Of a stretch of 64,000 nucleotides of DNA, positions 20,297-30,921 are shown piece by piece. The first letter of the stretch is position 1; every line of letters begins with the position of its first letter. This DNA comes from Kosakonia oryzae. GTDB lineage: Bacteria; Pseudomonadota; Gammaproteobacteria; Enterobacterales; Enterobacteriaceae. Both the position numbers and the translations under genes were made by a program. The notes beneath the pieces are model-generated. The model saw nothing but the letters and a program-made list of their open reading frames with translations. It made no database searches and had not been told where the DNA came from. The stretch covers positions 1,860,001-1,924,000 of the forward strand of contig NZ_CP014007.2 in the NCBI RefSeq assembly GCF_001658025.2, in the 5' to 3' direction.

Positions 20297-20332
20297 CCAG
20301 TCCCTCACTTCAATCTTTAGCACGAACTGCTC

Positions 20333-20355
20333 TCCCTCCGTCCGGGGGGAGGGCA
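20333..20355. terminator. Candidate attenuator hairpin between wzc and wcaA
   Basis: CCCTCC and GGAGGG, separated by a short GC-rich loop, lie in the 105-base gap between the export genes and the biosynthetic genes. There is no T-run. RfaH-modified polymerase would be expected to read through, so export genes could be made in excess of later genes. Inference from position. Confidence 0.4.
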
Positions 20356-20401
20356 GACGTGGGGGCGAACGTGGCATGTTGAACGCATTAGGGATCGCAT
20401 C

Positions 20402-21247
20402 ATGAGCACAACAGCAAACCCATTAATTTCTATCTATATGCCAACCTGGAACCGGCAACAGCTGGCGATCCGCGCCATTAAATCGGTGCTGCGCCAGGAT
20501 TACCCGCACTGGGAAATGATCGTGGTGGACGACTGTTCCGACGCGTATGAACAACTGCAGCAGTTTGTTGAGGAGCTGGGTGATTCGCGCGTGAGCTATA
20601 CGCGCAACCCCTATAACTCGGGTGCCTGCGCGGTACGTAACCAAGCGATTTTACAGGCGCAGGGGCAGTACATTACCGGCATTGACGACGACGATGAATG
20701 GACGCCGAACCGGCTGTCGGTTTTTCTGGCGCACAAACATCTGCTTAACACTCGTGCGTTTCTCTATGCCAATGATTATCTCTGCCAGGGCGAGGTTTAT
20801 GCGCAACCGACCAGTCTGCCGCTGTATCCGAAATCCCCGTTCTCGCGCAAGCTGTTCTGGAAGCGCAACATCGTCGGCAACCAGGTCTTTACCTGGGCCT
20901 GGCGCTTCAAAGAGAGCTTGTTCGACACGCAACTGAAAGCGGCGCAGGATTACGATATTTTCCTGCGCATGGTGGATGAGTATGGCGAACCGTGGAAGAT
21001 TGAAGAAGCCACGCAGATCCTGCACGTTAATCACGGCGAAATGCAAATCACCTCGTCGCCGAAGAAATTCTCTGGCTACTTCCACTTTTATCGGAAGCAT
21101 AAAAACAAGTTCGATCGCGCCAGTAAAAAATATCAGTTGTTTACGCTGTATCAGATCCGCAATAAGCGCATGACCTGGCGCACGCTGCTGACGTTGTTCT
21201 CGCTGCGTAACGGTAAACGACTGGCTGACGGGCTGCGGGGGAAATAA
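20402..21247 (+). CDS. wcaA: Colanic acid glycosyltransferase WcaA
   Basis: Family 2 (GT-A) glycosyltransferase for the colanic acid repeat unit, acting at the cytosolic membrane face. 281 aa (E. coli 279). N-terminal LISIYMPTWNRQQLAIRAI, the VVDDCSD nucleotide site and GIDDDDEWTP with the DXD metal motif. NIVGNQVFT is a WcaA hallmark, also seen in the GT2 gene at 50095. Its stop overlaps the wcaB start (TAATG). Confidence 0.95.
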   Translation: MSTTANPLISIYMPTWNRQQLAIRAIKSVLRQDYPHWEMIVVDDCSDAYEQLQQFVEELGDSRVSYTRNPYNSGACAVRNQAILQAQGQYITGIDDDDEWTPNRLSVFLAHKHLLNTRAFLYANDYLCQGEVYAQPTSLPLYPKSPFSRKLFWKRNIVGNQVFTWAWRFKESLFDTQLKAAQDYDIFLRMVDEYGEPWKIEEATQILHVNHGEMQITSSPKKFSGYFHFYRKHKNKFDRASKKYQLFTLYQIRNKRMTWRTLLTLFSLRNGKRLADGLRGK

Positions 21248-21738
21248 TGCGACTGGAAGATTTTCGCGCAAACCACTGGAGTTTGCGCCCCTGCTGCATG
21301 GTTGCGGCCTACCGTATTGCCCACTTTTGCTCCGTGTGGCGCAAGAAACATGTCATCAACAACCTGTGGGCTGCGCCTGCGATCCTGCTCTATCGCTTTG
21401 TCACCGAGTGTCTGTTTGGCTACGAAATCCAGGCTGCTGCGACCATCGGGCGCCGTTTCACTATCCATCACGGCTACGCGGTGGTGATCAATAAAAATGT
21501 GGTCGCGGGTGATGATTTCACGATTCGCCACGCCGTTACCATTGGTAATCGTGGTGCCGATAATCTGGCCTGCCCGGTGATTGGCAACAATGTCGAGCTG
21601 GGCGCGAATGTGGTGATCATTGGCGACATTACTATTGGCAACAATGTCACTATCGGCGCGGGAAGCGTCGTACTCGACAGCATCCCCGATAACGCGCTGG
21701 TAGTGGGTGAGAAAGCGCGCGTGAAGGTGATCAAATGA
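21247..21738 (+). CDS. wcaB: Colanic acid O-acetyltransferase WcaB
   Basis: Serine-acetyltransferase-like hexapeptide enzyme thought to acetylate a sugar of the colanic acid repeat. 163 aa. The left-handed beta-helix hexads run from residue ~75 to 155 (GDDFTIRHAVTIG, GDITIGNNVTIGAGSVV). Starts one base inside the wcaA stop and overlaps wcaC by four bases. Confidence 0.94.
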   Translation: MRLEDFRANHWSLRPCCMVAAYRIAHFCSVWRKKHVINNLWAAPAILLYRFVTECLFGYEIQAAATIGRRFTIHHGYAVVINKNVVAGDDFTIRHAVTIGNRGADNLACPVIGNNVELGANVVIIGDITIGNNVTIGAGSVVLDSIPDNALVVGEKARVKVIK

Positions 21739-22952
21739 ATATTTTACAGTTCAATGTCCGCCTTGCCGAAGGCGGCGCTGCGGGCGTGGCGCTGGATTTG
21801 CACCAGCGCGCGCTGCAGAAGGGCATGCAGTCACGTTTTATTTATGGCTACGGCAAAGGCGGGAAAAAAAGTGTCAGTCACGATAACTATCCGCAGGTTT
21901 ACAAGCAGACGCCGCGTCTGACTTCCATCGCTAATCTCGCGCTGTTCCGCCTGTTTAACCGCGATGTTTTTGGCAATCTGAATAACCTTTATCGCACCGT
22001 CACCCGCACGCAAGGGCCGGTGGTGCTGCACTTTCACGTGATGCACAGCTACTGGCTGAACCTTGATGAACTGGTGGCGTTCTGCCAGAAAGTGAAAGCG
22101 CACAAACCTGATGTCACGCTGGTCTGGACGCTGCACGATCACTGGAGCGTAACCGGGCGCTGCGCCTTTACCGACGGCTGCGAAGGCTGGAAAGAGAATT
22201 GCCGCAAATGCCCGACGCTGAGCAACTATCCGCCGGTGAAGGTGGATCGCGCGCATCAACTGGTCAACCGCAAGCGCCAGTTGTTTAACGATATGCTGGC
22301 GCTGGGCTGCCAGTTTATCTCTCCAAGCCAGCATGTGGCGGACGCTTTTAACAGCCTCTATGGCGCAGGGCGCTGCAACATTATTAATAACGGTATCGAT
22401 GTCGCCACCGAGGCGATACTGGCTGAACTCGCGCCGGTAAAAGCTACCGAAGGGAAACCGAAAATCGCCGTCGTTGCCCATGATCTGCGCTATGACGGTA
22501 AAACCAACCAGCAACTGGTGCGCGACATCATGGCGCTGGGTGATCGCGTAGAACTGCATACCTTTGGCAAGTTTTCGCCGTTTGAGGGGCAAAACGTTGT
22601 CAACCACGGCTTTCTGACTGACAAGCGCCAATTGATGAGTGAACTCAATCAGATGGATGCGCTGGTCTTCTCATCCCGGGTGGATAACTACCCGTTGATC
22701 CTCTGCGAAGCGCTCTCCATTGGCGTGCCGGTGATTGCCACCCACAGCGATGCGGCGCGCGAAGTATTGCAGAAATCCGGCGGTAAAACCTTTGCCGAAC
22801 AGGAGGTGCTGCCGCTGGTGCAGTGCCGTAAAGCAGAAATTGCACAGGCGGTGTTTGGCGAAAGCCTCGACGCATTTCGTGCGCGCAGCCGCCAGGCCTA
22901 CAGTGGACAACAGATGCTGGAGGAATATGTCTCGTTCTATCAGAGTCTGTAG
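21735..22952 (+). CDS. wcaC: Colanic acid glycosyltransferase WcaC
   Basis: Family 4 (GT-B) glycosyltransferase. 405 aa, same as E. coli. N-terminal MNILQFNVRLAEGGAAGVAL, WTLHDHWSVTGRC, and C-terminal donor-site segment VDNYPLILCEALSIGVPV with the Glu of the EX7E-type motif. Start overlaps the wcaB stop (ATGA), end overlaps wcaD by 26 bases; tight translational coupling. Confidence 0.95.
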   Translation: MNILQFNVRLAEGGAAGVALDLHQRALQKGMQSRFIYGYGKGGKKSVSHDNYPQVYKQTPRLTSIANLALFRLFNRDVFGNLNNLYRTVTRTQGPVVLHFHVMHSYWLNLDELVAFCQKVKAHKPDVTLVWTLHDHWSVTGRCAFTDGCEGWKENCRKCPTLSNYPPVKVDRAHQLVNRKRQLFNDMLALGCQFISPSQHVADAFNSLYGAGRCNIINNGIDVATEAILAELAPVKATEGKPKIAVVAHDLRYDGKTNQQLVRDIMALGDRVELHTFGKFSPFEGQNVVNHGFLTDKRQLMSELNQMDALVFSSRVDNYPLILCEALSIGVPVIATHSDAAREVLQKSGGKTFAEQEVLPLVQCRKAEIAQAVFGESLDAFRARSRQAYSGQQMLEEYVSFYQSL

Positions 22953-24147
22953 TTACCTGCTGCTGCCGGTAATTTACCTGCTGGTTAACGTGAAGATCAT
23001 GCAGCTCGGTGAGAGTTTCCCGATCACTATCGTGACGTTTTTGCCGCTGCTGCTGTTGCTCTACCTCGACAAAATCAATCTGAAAAAGTTGATGATTGCG
23101 CTGGGGGCAGGAGCCGGGTTAACGCTGTTTAACTTTATTTTTGGTAAATCGCTGGATGCCAGCAAATATGTCACTTCAACCATGCTGTTTGTTTACATTG
23201 TGGTCATTGTTGGCATGGTGTGGAGCATCCGCTTTAAAACCATATCACCCCATAATTACCGCAAGATTTTGCGATTCTTCTATGTGGTCGTGGCAATGGT
23301 GGTGATGCTTGCAGCGATGGAAATGGCTCAGATTATTCTCACCGGCGGAAGTAGTTTGATGGAGAGTATTTCTAAATACCTCATCTACAGCAACAGTTAC
23401 GTGCTGAATTTTATCAAGTTCGGCGGTAAGCGTACTACCGCGTTATATTTCGAACCGGCATTCTTCGCTCTGGCATTAATCTCAATTTGGCTCAGTATCA
23501 AACAGTTTGGTATCAAAACGCCGAAGACCGATGCTATGATTTTGGCAGGGATAGTACTTTCGGGATCGTTCTCTGGGGTAATGACTTTTATCCTGTTTTA
23601 TTTGCTGGAGTGGGCATTCCAGTATCTGAACAAAGAGGCGATACGTAAAAAGTTGCCGCTGGCAATTATTTCACTTGCTGTGTTTATTGTCGGTGTGGTG
23701 TTTGCTTTCCCCTATATTGCAGAACGAATCGGCGATTTAGGGACAGAAGGTTCTTCTTCTTATTACCGTATTATCGGTCCGCTGGTGATGGTGGGATATT
23801 CACTGACCAATATTGATGGGGTAGTAAGATTTGGCTCACTTTATGAATATGTCGCATCATTCGGAATCTTTAACGGTGCAGATGTCGGGAAAACAATAGA
23901 CAATGGGTTGTATCTGCTGATCATTTATTTCTCATGGTTCGCAGTATTGCTGACAGGATGGTATTTGTTCAAAGTTGGGAAAATGATGGTAAATGCCTTT
24001 GGCAATAATCAGAATTTTCGCGTACAGCTTTACCTGTTTACGCCTATATCGTTGTTTTTTACGGGGTCAATTTTTAGCCCGGAATATGCGTTTTTAATTG
24101 TTTGTCCGTTTATTCTGCGTAAAGCGCTGAATATCGTGAATTCATGA
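22927..24147 (+). CDS. wcaD: Colanic acid polymerase WcaD (Wzy-type)
   Basis: Inner-membrane protein of 406 aa with about ten to twelve hydrophobic segments, the putative Wzy polymerase of colanic acid (E. coli 405 aa). I start it at ATG 22927 ([14 protein letters not shown]), preceded by GGAGG; the reading frame is open much further upstream but only inside wcaC. Conserved central segment [20 protein letters not shown]. The nucleotide composition begins to be more AT-rich here than in wcaC. Confidence 0.93.
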   Translation: MSRSIRVCSYLLLPVIYLLVNVKIMQLGESFPITIVTFLPLLLLLYLDKINLKKLMIALGAGAGLTLFNFIFGKSLDASKYVTSTMLFVYIVVIVGMVWSIRFKTISPHNYRKILRFFYVVVAMVVMLAAMEMAQIILTGGSSLMESISKYLIYSNSYVLNFIKFGGKRTTALYFEPAFFALALISIWLSIKQFGIKTPKTDAMILAGIVLSGSFSGVMTFILFYLLEWAFQYLNKEAIRKKLPLAIISLAVFIVGVVFAFPYIAERIGDLGTEGSSSYYRIIGPLVMVGYSLTNIDGVVRFGSLYEYVASFGIFNGADVGKTIDNGLYLLIIYFSWFAVLLTGWYLFKVGKMMVNAFGNNQNFRVQLYLFTPISLFFTGSIFSPEYAFLIVCPFILRKALNIVNS

Positions 24148-24160
24148 AAAGGTGGGTCAT

Positions 24161-24907
24161 ATGCTGCTAAGTGTTATTACTGTCGCGTTTCGCAATTATG
24201 AAGGTGTGATGAAGACCTGGCAGTCTCTGGCTCACCTGGCGAAAGCGCAGAATATCGAATTCGAATGGATTGTCGTTGACGGCGGCTCGCAGGATGGTAC
24301 TGCGGAATTTCTGAAAAGTCTCAACGGACAATACAATTTACGTTTTATCAGCGAGCGTGACAAAGGCATTTATGATGCCATGAATAAAGGCATTGACATG
24401 GCGACGGGACGCTATGCGTTGTTTTTGAATTCCGGCGATATTTTCCATGAGGAAATTGTGGATGTTGTTCGCCAGTTAGATGAAGAAAACGAAAACGCCA
24501 TGTATATTGGCGATGCGCTGCTGGATTTTGGCGACGGTAACAAATTACGCCGTAGCGCCAAACATGGCTGGTATATTTACCACAGCTTGCCGGCCAGCCA
24601 TCAGGCTATATTTTTCCCGGTGAATGGTCTTAAAACATACCCCTACGATCTGCAGTTTAAAGTCTCTTCCGATTACGCATTAGCGGCCAGAATGTTTAAA
24701 GCCGGTTTTCCTTTCAAGCGTTTGAAAGGGCTGGTATCTGAATTTTCGATGGGCGGCGTATCTACCTCTAATAACGTTGAATTATGTCAGGATGCCCGCA
24801 AAGTTCAGCGCACGATATTACGAGTCCCGGGTTTTTGGGCGCAATTGTCATATATATTGCGCCTGCGGACGACTGGCAAAGCAAAGGCCTTATATAACAA
24901 AGCATAA
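24161..24907 (+). CDS. wcaE: Colanic acid glycosyltransferase WcaE
   Basis: Family 2 glycosyltransferase, 248 aa, equal to E. coli. [31 protein letters not shown] nucleotide site and FLNSGDIF acceptor/metal region. The ATG at 24161 follows AAGGTGG; a GTG nine bases upstream is the alternative. Confidence 0.94.
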   Translation: MLLSVITVAFRNYEGVMKTWQSLAHLAKAQNIEFEWIVVDGGSQDGTAEFLKSLNGQYNLRFISERDKGIYDAMNKGIDMATGRYALFLNSGDIFHEEIVDVVRQLDEENENAMYIGDALLDFGDGNKLRRSAKHGWYIYHSLPASHQAIFFPVNGLKTYPYDLQFKVSSDYALAARMFKAGFPFKRLKGLVSEFSMGGVSTSNNVELCQDARKVQRTILRVPGFWAQLSYILRLRTTGKAKALYNKA

Positions 24908-24929
24908 CGCTCAAATATAGGGAAAAAAG

Positions 24930-25484
24930 ATGCAGGATTTACAAGGATTCTCCGTGCCGAAAGGCTTTCGGGGCGGCAATGCTATTAAGGTTCAACTGTG
25001 GTGGGCGGTACAGGCGACATTATTTGCCTGGTCTCCACAGGTGCTGTATCGCTGGCGTGCATTCCTCTTGCGTTTATTTGGCGCAAAGGTTGGTAAGGGC
25101 GTGGTTATTCGCCCATCGGTAAAGATTACCTACCCGTGGAAATTAACATTAGGCGATTACAGTTGGGTCGGTGATGACGCGGTGTTGTACACCCTTGGCG
25201 ATATCACCATCGGCGCAAATTCCGTGGTTTCACAGAAATGTTATTTGTGCACCGGCAGTCACGATTATCAGAGCGCGCACTTCGATATTAATGCGACGCC
25301 AATCGTGATTGGTGAGAAGTGCTGGCTGGCGACGGATGTTTTTGTCGCGCCAGGCGTCTCCATCGGCGACGGGACGGTAGTCGGTGCGCGCAGCAGTGTT
25401 TTTAAATCGCTTCCGGCAAATGCAATTTGCCGTGGCAATCCCGCAGTGGTGACGCGCGAACGCGTTGAAAAGGTAACTCCCTAA
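24930..25484 (+). CDS. wcaF: Colanic acid O-acetyltransferase WcaF
   Basis: Hexapeptide-repeat (maltose/galactoside acetyltransferase-like) enzyme, 184 aa (E. coli 182). LSRW-type N-terminus with LYRWRAFLLRLFGAKVGKG, beta-helix repeats and the LCTGSHD catalytic-His segment. Probably acetylates fucose in the repeat unit. RBS GGGAAAAAAG upstream. Confidence 0.95.
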   Translation: MQDLQGFSVPKGFRGGNAIKVQLWWAVQATLFAWSPQVLYRWRAFLLRLFGAKVGKGVVIRPSVKITYPWKLTLGDYSWVGDDAVLYTLGDITIGANSVVSQKCYLCTGSHDYQSAHFDINATPIVIGEKCWLATDVFVAPGVSIGDGTVVGARSSVFKSLPANAICRGNPAVVTRERVEKVTP

Positions 25485-25509
25485 CAGGGACTATTGAGGA
25501 AAATAAATT

Positions 25510-26631
25510 ATGTCTAAAGTCGCTCTCATCACCGGCGTAACCGGGCAAGATGGCTCTTATCTGGCAGAACTGCTTCTGGAAAAAGGCTATGAAGTTCATG
25601 GTATTAAACGCCGTGCTTCCTCATTCAATACCGAGCGTGTGGATCACATCTATCAGGATCCGCACACCTGCAATCCGAAGTTCCATCTGCACTACGGCGA
25701 CCTGACGGATACATCCAACCTGACCCGTATTCTGCAGGAAGTTCAACCGGATGAAGTCTACAACCTGGGCGCGATGAGCCACGTGGCCGTGTCGTTTGAG
25801 TCCCCGGAATACACCGCCGACGTGGATGCGATGGGTACGCTGCGTCTGCTGGAAGCGATTCGCTTCCTCGGCCTTGAGAAGAAAACCCGTTTCTATCAGG
25901 CATCAACCTCTGAACTGTATGGTCTGGTGCAGGAAATTCCGCAGAAAGAGACCACGCCGTTCTACCCGCGTTCTCCGTATGCAGTTGCCAAACTTTACGC
26001 CTACTGGATCACCGTCAACTACCGCGAATCTTATGGCATGTATGCCTGCAACGGCATTCTGTTCAACCATGAATCTCCGCGTCGCGGCGAAACCTTCGTA
26101 ACCCGTAAAATCACTCGTGCGATCGCCAACATTGCTCAGGGTCTGGAATCCTGCCTGTATCTCGGCAACATGGACTCCCTGCGTGACTGGGGCCATGCGA
26201 AAGACTACGTGAGAATGCAGTGGATGATGCTGCAACAGGAAAAACCGGAAGACTTCGTTATCGCCACCGGCGTGCAGTACTCCGTGCGTCAGTTCGTCGA
26301 AATGGCGGCAGCGCAACTGGGTATCAAACTGCGCTTTGAAGGCACCGGCGTAGAAGAGAAGGGCATTGTGGTTTCTGTGACCGGCCATGACGCACCGGGC
26401 GTGAAACCGGGTGATGTAATCGTCGCCGTTGACCCGCGCTACTTCCGTCCTGCGGAAGTGGAAACCCTGCTGGGCGATCCGACCAAAGCACACGAAAAAC
26501 TGGGCTGGAAACCGGAAACGACGCTGCAGGAGATGGTCTCCGAGATGGTGGCGAAAGATCTGGAAGCAGCGAAAAAACACTCACTGCTTAAAGCCCACGG
26601 TTACGAGGTTGCCATCGCGCTGGAGTCTTAA
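25510..26631 (+). CDS. gmd: GDP-mannose 4,6-dehydratase
   Basis: First step of GDP-L-fucose synthesis: GDP-mannose to GDP-4-keto-6-deoxymannose, NADP dependent. 373 aa, full length. Rossmann motif [10 protein letters not shown] at the N-terminus, catalytic STSELYG (Thr/Ser, Glu) and YxxxK in [27 protein letters not shown]. fcl follows three bases later. Confidence 0.97.
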   Translation: MSKVALITGVTGQDGSYLAELLLEKGYEVHGIKRRASSFNTERVDHIYQDPHTCNPKFHLHYGDLTDTSNLTRILQEVQPDEVYNLGAMSHVAVSFESPEYTADVDAMGTLRLLEAIRFLGLEKKTRFYQASTSELYGLVQEIPQKETTPFYPRSPYAVAKLYAYWITVNYRESYGMYACNGILFNHESPRRGETFVTRKITRAIANIAQGLESCLYLGNMDSLRDWGHAKDYVRMQWMMLQQEKPEDFVIATGVQYSVRQFVEMAAAQLGIKLRFEGTGVEEKGIVVSVTGHDAPGVKPGDVIVAVDPRYFRPAEVETLLGDPTKAHEKLGWKPETTLQEMVSEMVAKDLEAAKKHSLLKAHGYEVAIALES

Positions 26632-26633
26632 GC

Positions 26634-27599
26634 ATGACCAAACAACGTATTTTCGTGGCTGGCCATCGCGGGATGGTGGGATCAGCCATTGTTCGCCAGC
26701 TCGAACAACGTGCGGATGTTGAACTGGTACTGCGCTCCCGTGAAGAGCTGAACCTGCTGGATTCTGCTGCTGTCGATGCTTTTTTCGCCAGCAACGCTAT
26801 CGATCAGGTTTACCTGGCGGCGGCAAAAGTGGGCGGTATTGTGGCGAACAATACCTACCCGGCGGACTTCATCTACGAAAACATGATGATTGAGAGCAAC
26901 ATCATTCACGCAGCGCATAAGCATGACGTGAACAAGCTGTTGTTCCTTGGTTCGTCCTGCATCTACCCGAAACTGGCGCACCAACCGATCGCGGAAAGTG
27001 AACTGTTGCAGGGGACGCTGGAGCCGACCAACGAGCCGTACGCGATTGCCAAGATCGCCGGTATCAAACTGTGCGAATCCTACAACCGCCAGTATGACCG
27101 CGACTACCGCTCGGTGATGCCAACCAACCTGTATGGTCCGCACGACAACTTCCACCCGAGCAATTCGCACGTGATTCCGGCGCTGCTGCGCCGCTTCCAC
27201 GAAGCGACGCAGGAGAACGCTCCGGACGTGGTGGTGTGGGGAAGCGGCACGCCGATGCGTGAATTCCTGCACGTGGACGATATGGCGGCAGCCAGCATCC
27301 ATGTTCAGGAGCTGGCGCGCGAAGTGTGGCAAGAGAACACCGAACCGATGCTGTCGCATATCAACGTCGGCACCGGTGTGGATTGCACGATTCGCGAACT
27401 GGCGCAGACCGTGGCCAGCGTTGTCGGCTACAAAGGCCGCGTGGTGTTTGACGCCACCAAGCCGGACGGTACGCCGCGCAAATTGCTGGATGTGACGCGT
27501 CTGCATCAGCTTGGCTGGTATCACGAGATCTCACTGGAAGCAGGGCTTGCGAGCACCTACCAGTGGTTCCTTGAAAACCAGCACCGGTTCCGGGGGTAG
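26634..27599 (+). CDS. fcl: GDP-L-fucose synthase
   Basis: Epimerase/reductase completing GDP-L-fucose (also called wcaG). 321 aa. Rossmann motif [16 protein letters not shown] with the catalytic Ser and Cys, and YAIAKIAG (YxxxK). Sits between gmd and gmm, all nearly abutting. Confidence 0.97.
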   Translation: MTKQRIFVAGHRGMVGSAIVRQLEQRADVELVLRSREELNLLDSAAVDAFFASNAIDQVYLAAAKVGGIVANNTYPADFIYENMMIESNIIHAAHKHDVNKLLFLGSSCIYPKLAHQPIAESELLQGTLEPTNEPYAIAKIAGIKLCESYNRQYDRDYRSVMPTNLYGPHDNFHPSNSHVIPALLRRFHEATQENAPDVVVWGSGTPMREFLHVDDMAAASIHVQELAREVWQENTEPMLSHINVGTGVDCTIRELAQTVASVVGYKGRVVFDATKPDGTPRKLLDVTRLHQLGWYHEISLEAGLASTYQWFLENQHRFRG

Positions 27600-27601
27600 G
27601 C

Positions 27602-28075
27602 ATGTTTTTGAGTCAGGAAGATTTTGCCACGGTGGTGCGCTCCACCCCGCTGATTTCCATCGATTTGATCGTGGAAAACTCACGCGGCGAGTTTTTGCTC
27701 GGCAAGCGCACTAACCGTCCGGCCCAGGGATACTGGTTTGTGCCGGGCGGACGCGTGCAAAAGGACGAGCCGCTGGCGGCCGCTTTCGAGCGGCTGACCC
27801 TGGCGGAACTGGGGCTGCGCCTGCCGATGTCTGCAGGCGAGTTTTACGGCGTCTGGCAGCACTTCTATGACGATAATTTCTCCGGTAGCGATTTTTCTAC
27901 CCACTACATTGTGCTGGGTTTCCGCCTGCGCGTGGACGAGCAGACGCTCGCGCTGCCGCCGGATCAGCACAATGACTATCGCTGGGGGACGCCGGAGTCG
28001 CTGATTGCCGACCCGCTGGTGCATGACAACAGCCGCGCCTATTTCCTCGACGCGCAGGGAGTACCGGGCTTATGA
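27602..28075 (+). CDS. gmm: GDP-mannose mannosyl hydrolase
   Basis: Atypical Nudix enzyme (also wcaH/nudD) that hydrolyses GDP-mannose to GDP and mannose. 157 aa. The modified Nudix region [19 protein letters not shown], which continues into AELGL, lacks part of the canonical box, as is known for this family. Two bases after the fcl stop; its own stop overlaps the wcaI start. Confidence 0.95.
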   Translation: MFLSQEDFATVVRSTPLISIDLIVENSRGEFLLGKRTNRPAQGYWFVPGGRVQKDEPLAAAFERLTLAELGLRLPMSAGEFYGVWQHFYDDNFSGSDFSTHYIVLGFRLRVDEQTLALPPDQHNDYRWGTPESLIADPLVHDNSRAYFLDAQGVPGL

Positions 28076-29379
28076 AGATCCTGGTCTATGGCATCAACTA
28101 TTCGCCGGAGCTGACCGGGATCGGTAAGTACACCGGCGAAATGGTGGAATGGATGGCCCGTCAGGGCCATGAAGTGCGCGTGATCACCGCGCCGCCTTAC
28201 TATCCGGAATGGAAAGTCGGCGATCACTACAGCGCCTGGCGCTGGCGTAAAGAGCAGGGTGCCGCCACGGTGTGGCGTTGCCCACTGTATGTGCCAAAAC
28301 AGCCATCGACCCTGAAGCGTTTACTGCATCTGGGCAGTTTTGCCCTCAGCAGTTTTTTCCCGCTGATGGCGCAGCGTAGCTGGAAGCCGGACCGCATTAT
28401 CGGCGTGGTGCCAACGCTGTTTTGCACGCCGGGGATGCGCCTGCTGGCGAAACTGAGCGGCGCGAAAACCGTGCTGCATATTCAGGATTATGAAGTGGAC
28501 GCCATGCTCGGTCTGGGGATGGCGGGTAAAGGTAAAAGCGGCCGCGTGGCGAAGCTGGCGACCGCGTTTGAACGCAGCAATCTGTATAACGTCGATAACG
28601 TCTCCACCATCTCTCGCTCAATGATGAATAAAGCGCGCGAGAAAGGGGTGGACGCCGACAAAATCATCTTCTTCCCGAACTGGTCGGAAGTGGCGCGTTT
28701 TCGCGATGTCAGCGAAGCAAATGTTGCAGAACTGCGCCGCAACCTCGGTCTGCCGGATGACAAAAAAATCATTCTTTACTCCGGCAACATCGGCGAGAAG
28801 CAGGGGCTGGAAAACGTCATTGAAGCCGCTGCGCAGTTACACACCCATCCGTGGCTGTTTGTCATTGTCGGTCAGGGTGGTGGAAAGGCGCGGCTGGAAA
28901 AACAGGTTAGTGAACGTGGCCTGAATAACGTGATTTTCTTCCCGTTGCAGCCGTACGACGCGCTGCCGGCGCTGCTGAAAATGGGCGATTGCCATCTGGT
29001 TATCCAGAAACGCGGCGCGGCCGATGCGGTATTGCCGTCAAAGCTGACCAACATTCTGGCGGTGGGCGGTAATGCAGTCATCACTGCCGAAGAGAGCACT
29101 GAGCTTGGGCAACTCTGCCGGGCAGAGCCTGGCATTGCGGTCTGCGTGGAACCGGAATCGGTCGAGGCGCTGACCTGGGGCATTGAGCGCGCGCTGGCGC
29201 TGCCCAAAAACAACACGGTGGCACGTGAATATGCCGAACGCACGCTCGAAAAAGAGAGCGTATTAAACCAGTTTATTGCTGATATCAGCCCGGAAAGTTC
29301 CGTGAAGCCCGTACACGCCCGCGAAAGCGCGCAGCACGAAGGCCGCCTGAATTTTGACGGGAATGGGGATAAATCATGA
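28072..29379 (+). CDS. wcaI: Colanic acid glycosyltransferase WcaI
   Basis: Family 4 glycosyltransferase of the repeat unit. 435 aa compared with about 407 in E. coli: after the usual C-terminus LNQFIADI the frame continues with a polar tail of some 28 residues ending NGDKS. N-terminus [20 protein letters not shown]. Start overlaps the gmm stop (ATGA) and the end overlaps manC by four bases, which supports the extended frame being real. Confidence 0.94.
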   Translation: MKILVYGINYSPELTGIGKYTGEMVEWMARQGHEVRVITAPPYYPEWKVGDHYSAWRWRKEQGAATVWRCPLYVPKQPSTLKRLLHLGSFALSSFFPLMAQRSWKPDRIIGVVPTLFCTPGMRLLAKLSGAKTVLHIQDYEVDAMLGLGMAGKGKSGRVAKLATAFERSNLYNVDNVSTISRSMMNKAREKGVDADKIIFFPNWSEVARFRDVSEANVAELRRNLGLPDDKKIILYSGNIGEKQGLENVIEAAAQLHTHPWLFVIVGQGGGKARLEKQVSERGLNNVIFFPLQPYDALPALLKMGDCHLVIQKRGAADAVLPSKLTNILAVGGNAVITAEESTELGQLCRAEPGIAVCVEPESVEALTWGIERALALPKNNTVAREYAERTLEKESVLNQFIADISPESSVKPVHARESAQHEGRLNFDGNGDKS

Positions 29380-30812
29380 GTCAAACACAACTCTATCCGG
29401 TAGTGATGGCCGGAGGCTCCGGAAGCCGTCTGTGGCCGTTGTCCCGCGTGCTTTACCCTAAACAGTTTCTCTGCCTGAAGGGCGATCTCACCATGTTGCA
29501 GACCACCGTCTGCCGCCTGAATGGTGTCGAGTGTGAAAGCCCGGTGGTGATTTGTAATGAACAACATCGCTTTATCGTCGCCGAGCAGCTGCGTCAACTG
29601 CACAAGCTGACCGAGAACATCATTCTCGAACCGGCTGGCCGTAATACCGCCCCGGCGATTGCGCTGGCGGCGCTGGCGATAAAACGCCACAACCCGGACA
29701 GCGATCCGCTGATGCTGGTGCTGGCGGCCGACCATGTGATCCAGAACGAAGAGGCGTTTCGCGCCTCGGTTCGCGACGCTATTCCATATGCGCAGAGCGG
29801 CAAACTGGTGACCTTCGGCATCGTGCCGGATCTGCCGGAAACGGGCTATGGCTATATTCGCCGCGGCGGCGTCTGCGCTGGTCAGGCCGATTCCGTTGCC
29901 TTCGAGGTGGCGCAGTTTGTTGAAAAACCGAATCTGGAAACCGCGCAGGGTTACGTTGCCAGCGGCGAATATTACTGGAACAGCGGTATGTTCCTCTTCC
30001 GCGCCGGTCGCTTCCTTGAAGAACTGAATAAATATCGCCCGGATATTTTGTGCGCCTGCGAACAGGCAATGCAGGCCGCCGATCCGGATATGGATTTTGT
30101 CCGCGTTGACGAAGAAGCCTTCCTCGCTTGCCCGGAAGAGTCGATTGACTATGCGGTAATGGAACGCACGGCGGATGCGGTGGTGGTGCCGATGGATGCC
30201 GGCTGGAGCGATGTCGGCTCCTGGTCTTCGCTGTGGGAAATCAGCCAGCACACGCCGGAGGGAAACGTCCATCACGGCGACGTCATCAGCCATAACACCC
30301 AAAACAGCTACGTGTATGCGGAGTCCGGGCTGGTCACGACCGTCGGCGTTAAAGATCTGGTGGTGGTACAGACCAAAGATGCGGTGCTGATTGCCGATCG
30401 CAATCAGGTGCAGGATGTGAAAAAAGTGGTGGAGAAAATCAAAGCCGACGGACGTCACGAGCACCATATCCATCGTGAAGTTTACCGCCCCTGGGGCAAA
30501 TATGACTCCATTGATACCGGCGAACGCTACCAGGTGAAACGCATCACCGTGAAGCCGGGTGAGGGGCTCTCCGTTCAGATGCATCATCACCGTGCAGAGC
30601 ACTGGGTAGTGGTGGCGGGAACGGCGAAAGTGACCATCAATGATGAAGTGAAATTACTCGGTGAGAATGAATCAATCTATATCCCGCTTGGCGCGCGCCA
30701 CTGTCTGGAAAACCCCGGGAAAATTCCGCTCGATCTGATTGAAGTTCGTTCGGGTTCGTACCTGGAAGAAGATGACATCGTACGCTTTGCGGATCGCTAC
30801 GGGCGAGTTTAA
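29376..30812 (+). CDS. manC: Mannose-1-phosphate guanylyltransferase (colanic acid copy)
   Basis: Makes GDP-mannose from mannose-1-P and GTP (also cpsB). 478 aa, type II bifunctional architecture. Nucleotidyltransferase with [13 protein letters not shown] near residue 12 and FVEKP near 185, then a C-terminal cupin/mannose-6-P isomerase-like domain ([22 protein letters not shown]). One of two manC genes in the window; the other is at 54242. Confidence 0.95.
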   Translation: MSQTQLYPVVMAGGSGSRLWPLSRVLYPKQFLCLKGDLTMLQTTVCRLNGVECESPVVICNEQHRFIVAEQLRQLHKLTENIILEPAGRNTAPAIALAALAIKRHNPDSDPLMLVLAADHVIQNEEAFRASVRDAIPYAQSGKLVTFGIVPDLPETGYGYIRRGGVCAGQADSVAFEVAQFVEKPNLETAQGYVASGEYYWNSGMFLFRAGRFLEELNKYRPDILCACEQAMQAADPDMDFVRVDEEAFLACPEESIDYAVMERTADAVVVPMDAGWSDVGSWSSLWEISQHTPEGNVHHGDVISHNTQNSYVYAESGLVTTVGVKDLVVVQTKDAVLIADRNQVQDVKKVVEKIKADGRHEHHIHREVYRPWGKYDSIDTGERYQVKRITVKPGEGLSVQMHHHRAEHWVVVAGTAKVTINDEVKLLGENESIYIPLGARHCLENPGKIPLDLIEVRSGSYLEEDDIVRFADRYGRV

Positions 30813-30819
30813 AAGCCAG

Positions 30820-30847
30820 TGCCGGACGCGGTGTTAACCGTCCGGCA
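30820..30847. terminator. Hairpin between manC and manB (REP-like/attenuator)
   Basis: Nine-bp inverted repeat TGCCGGACG / CGTCCGGCA with a 10-base loop, followed by an A-rich run. GC-rich with the GCCGGA core of REP-type elements. Possible mRNA stabiliser or weak terminator inside the operon. Confidence 0.5.
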
Positions 30848-30921
30848 GAAAAAACAAACGAATCAATAACAAATGGCCATTTTACGGTCAAGGCTGACTG
30901 TTGCCTTAAGAAGAGGTAATG

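Noticed and set aside
28872-30602. 576-codon reading frame on the minus strand across wcaI/manC
   Set aside because: Antisense shadow of two well-conserved genes; its translation is His/Arg/Gln-rich without family similarity and it has no proper start context.
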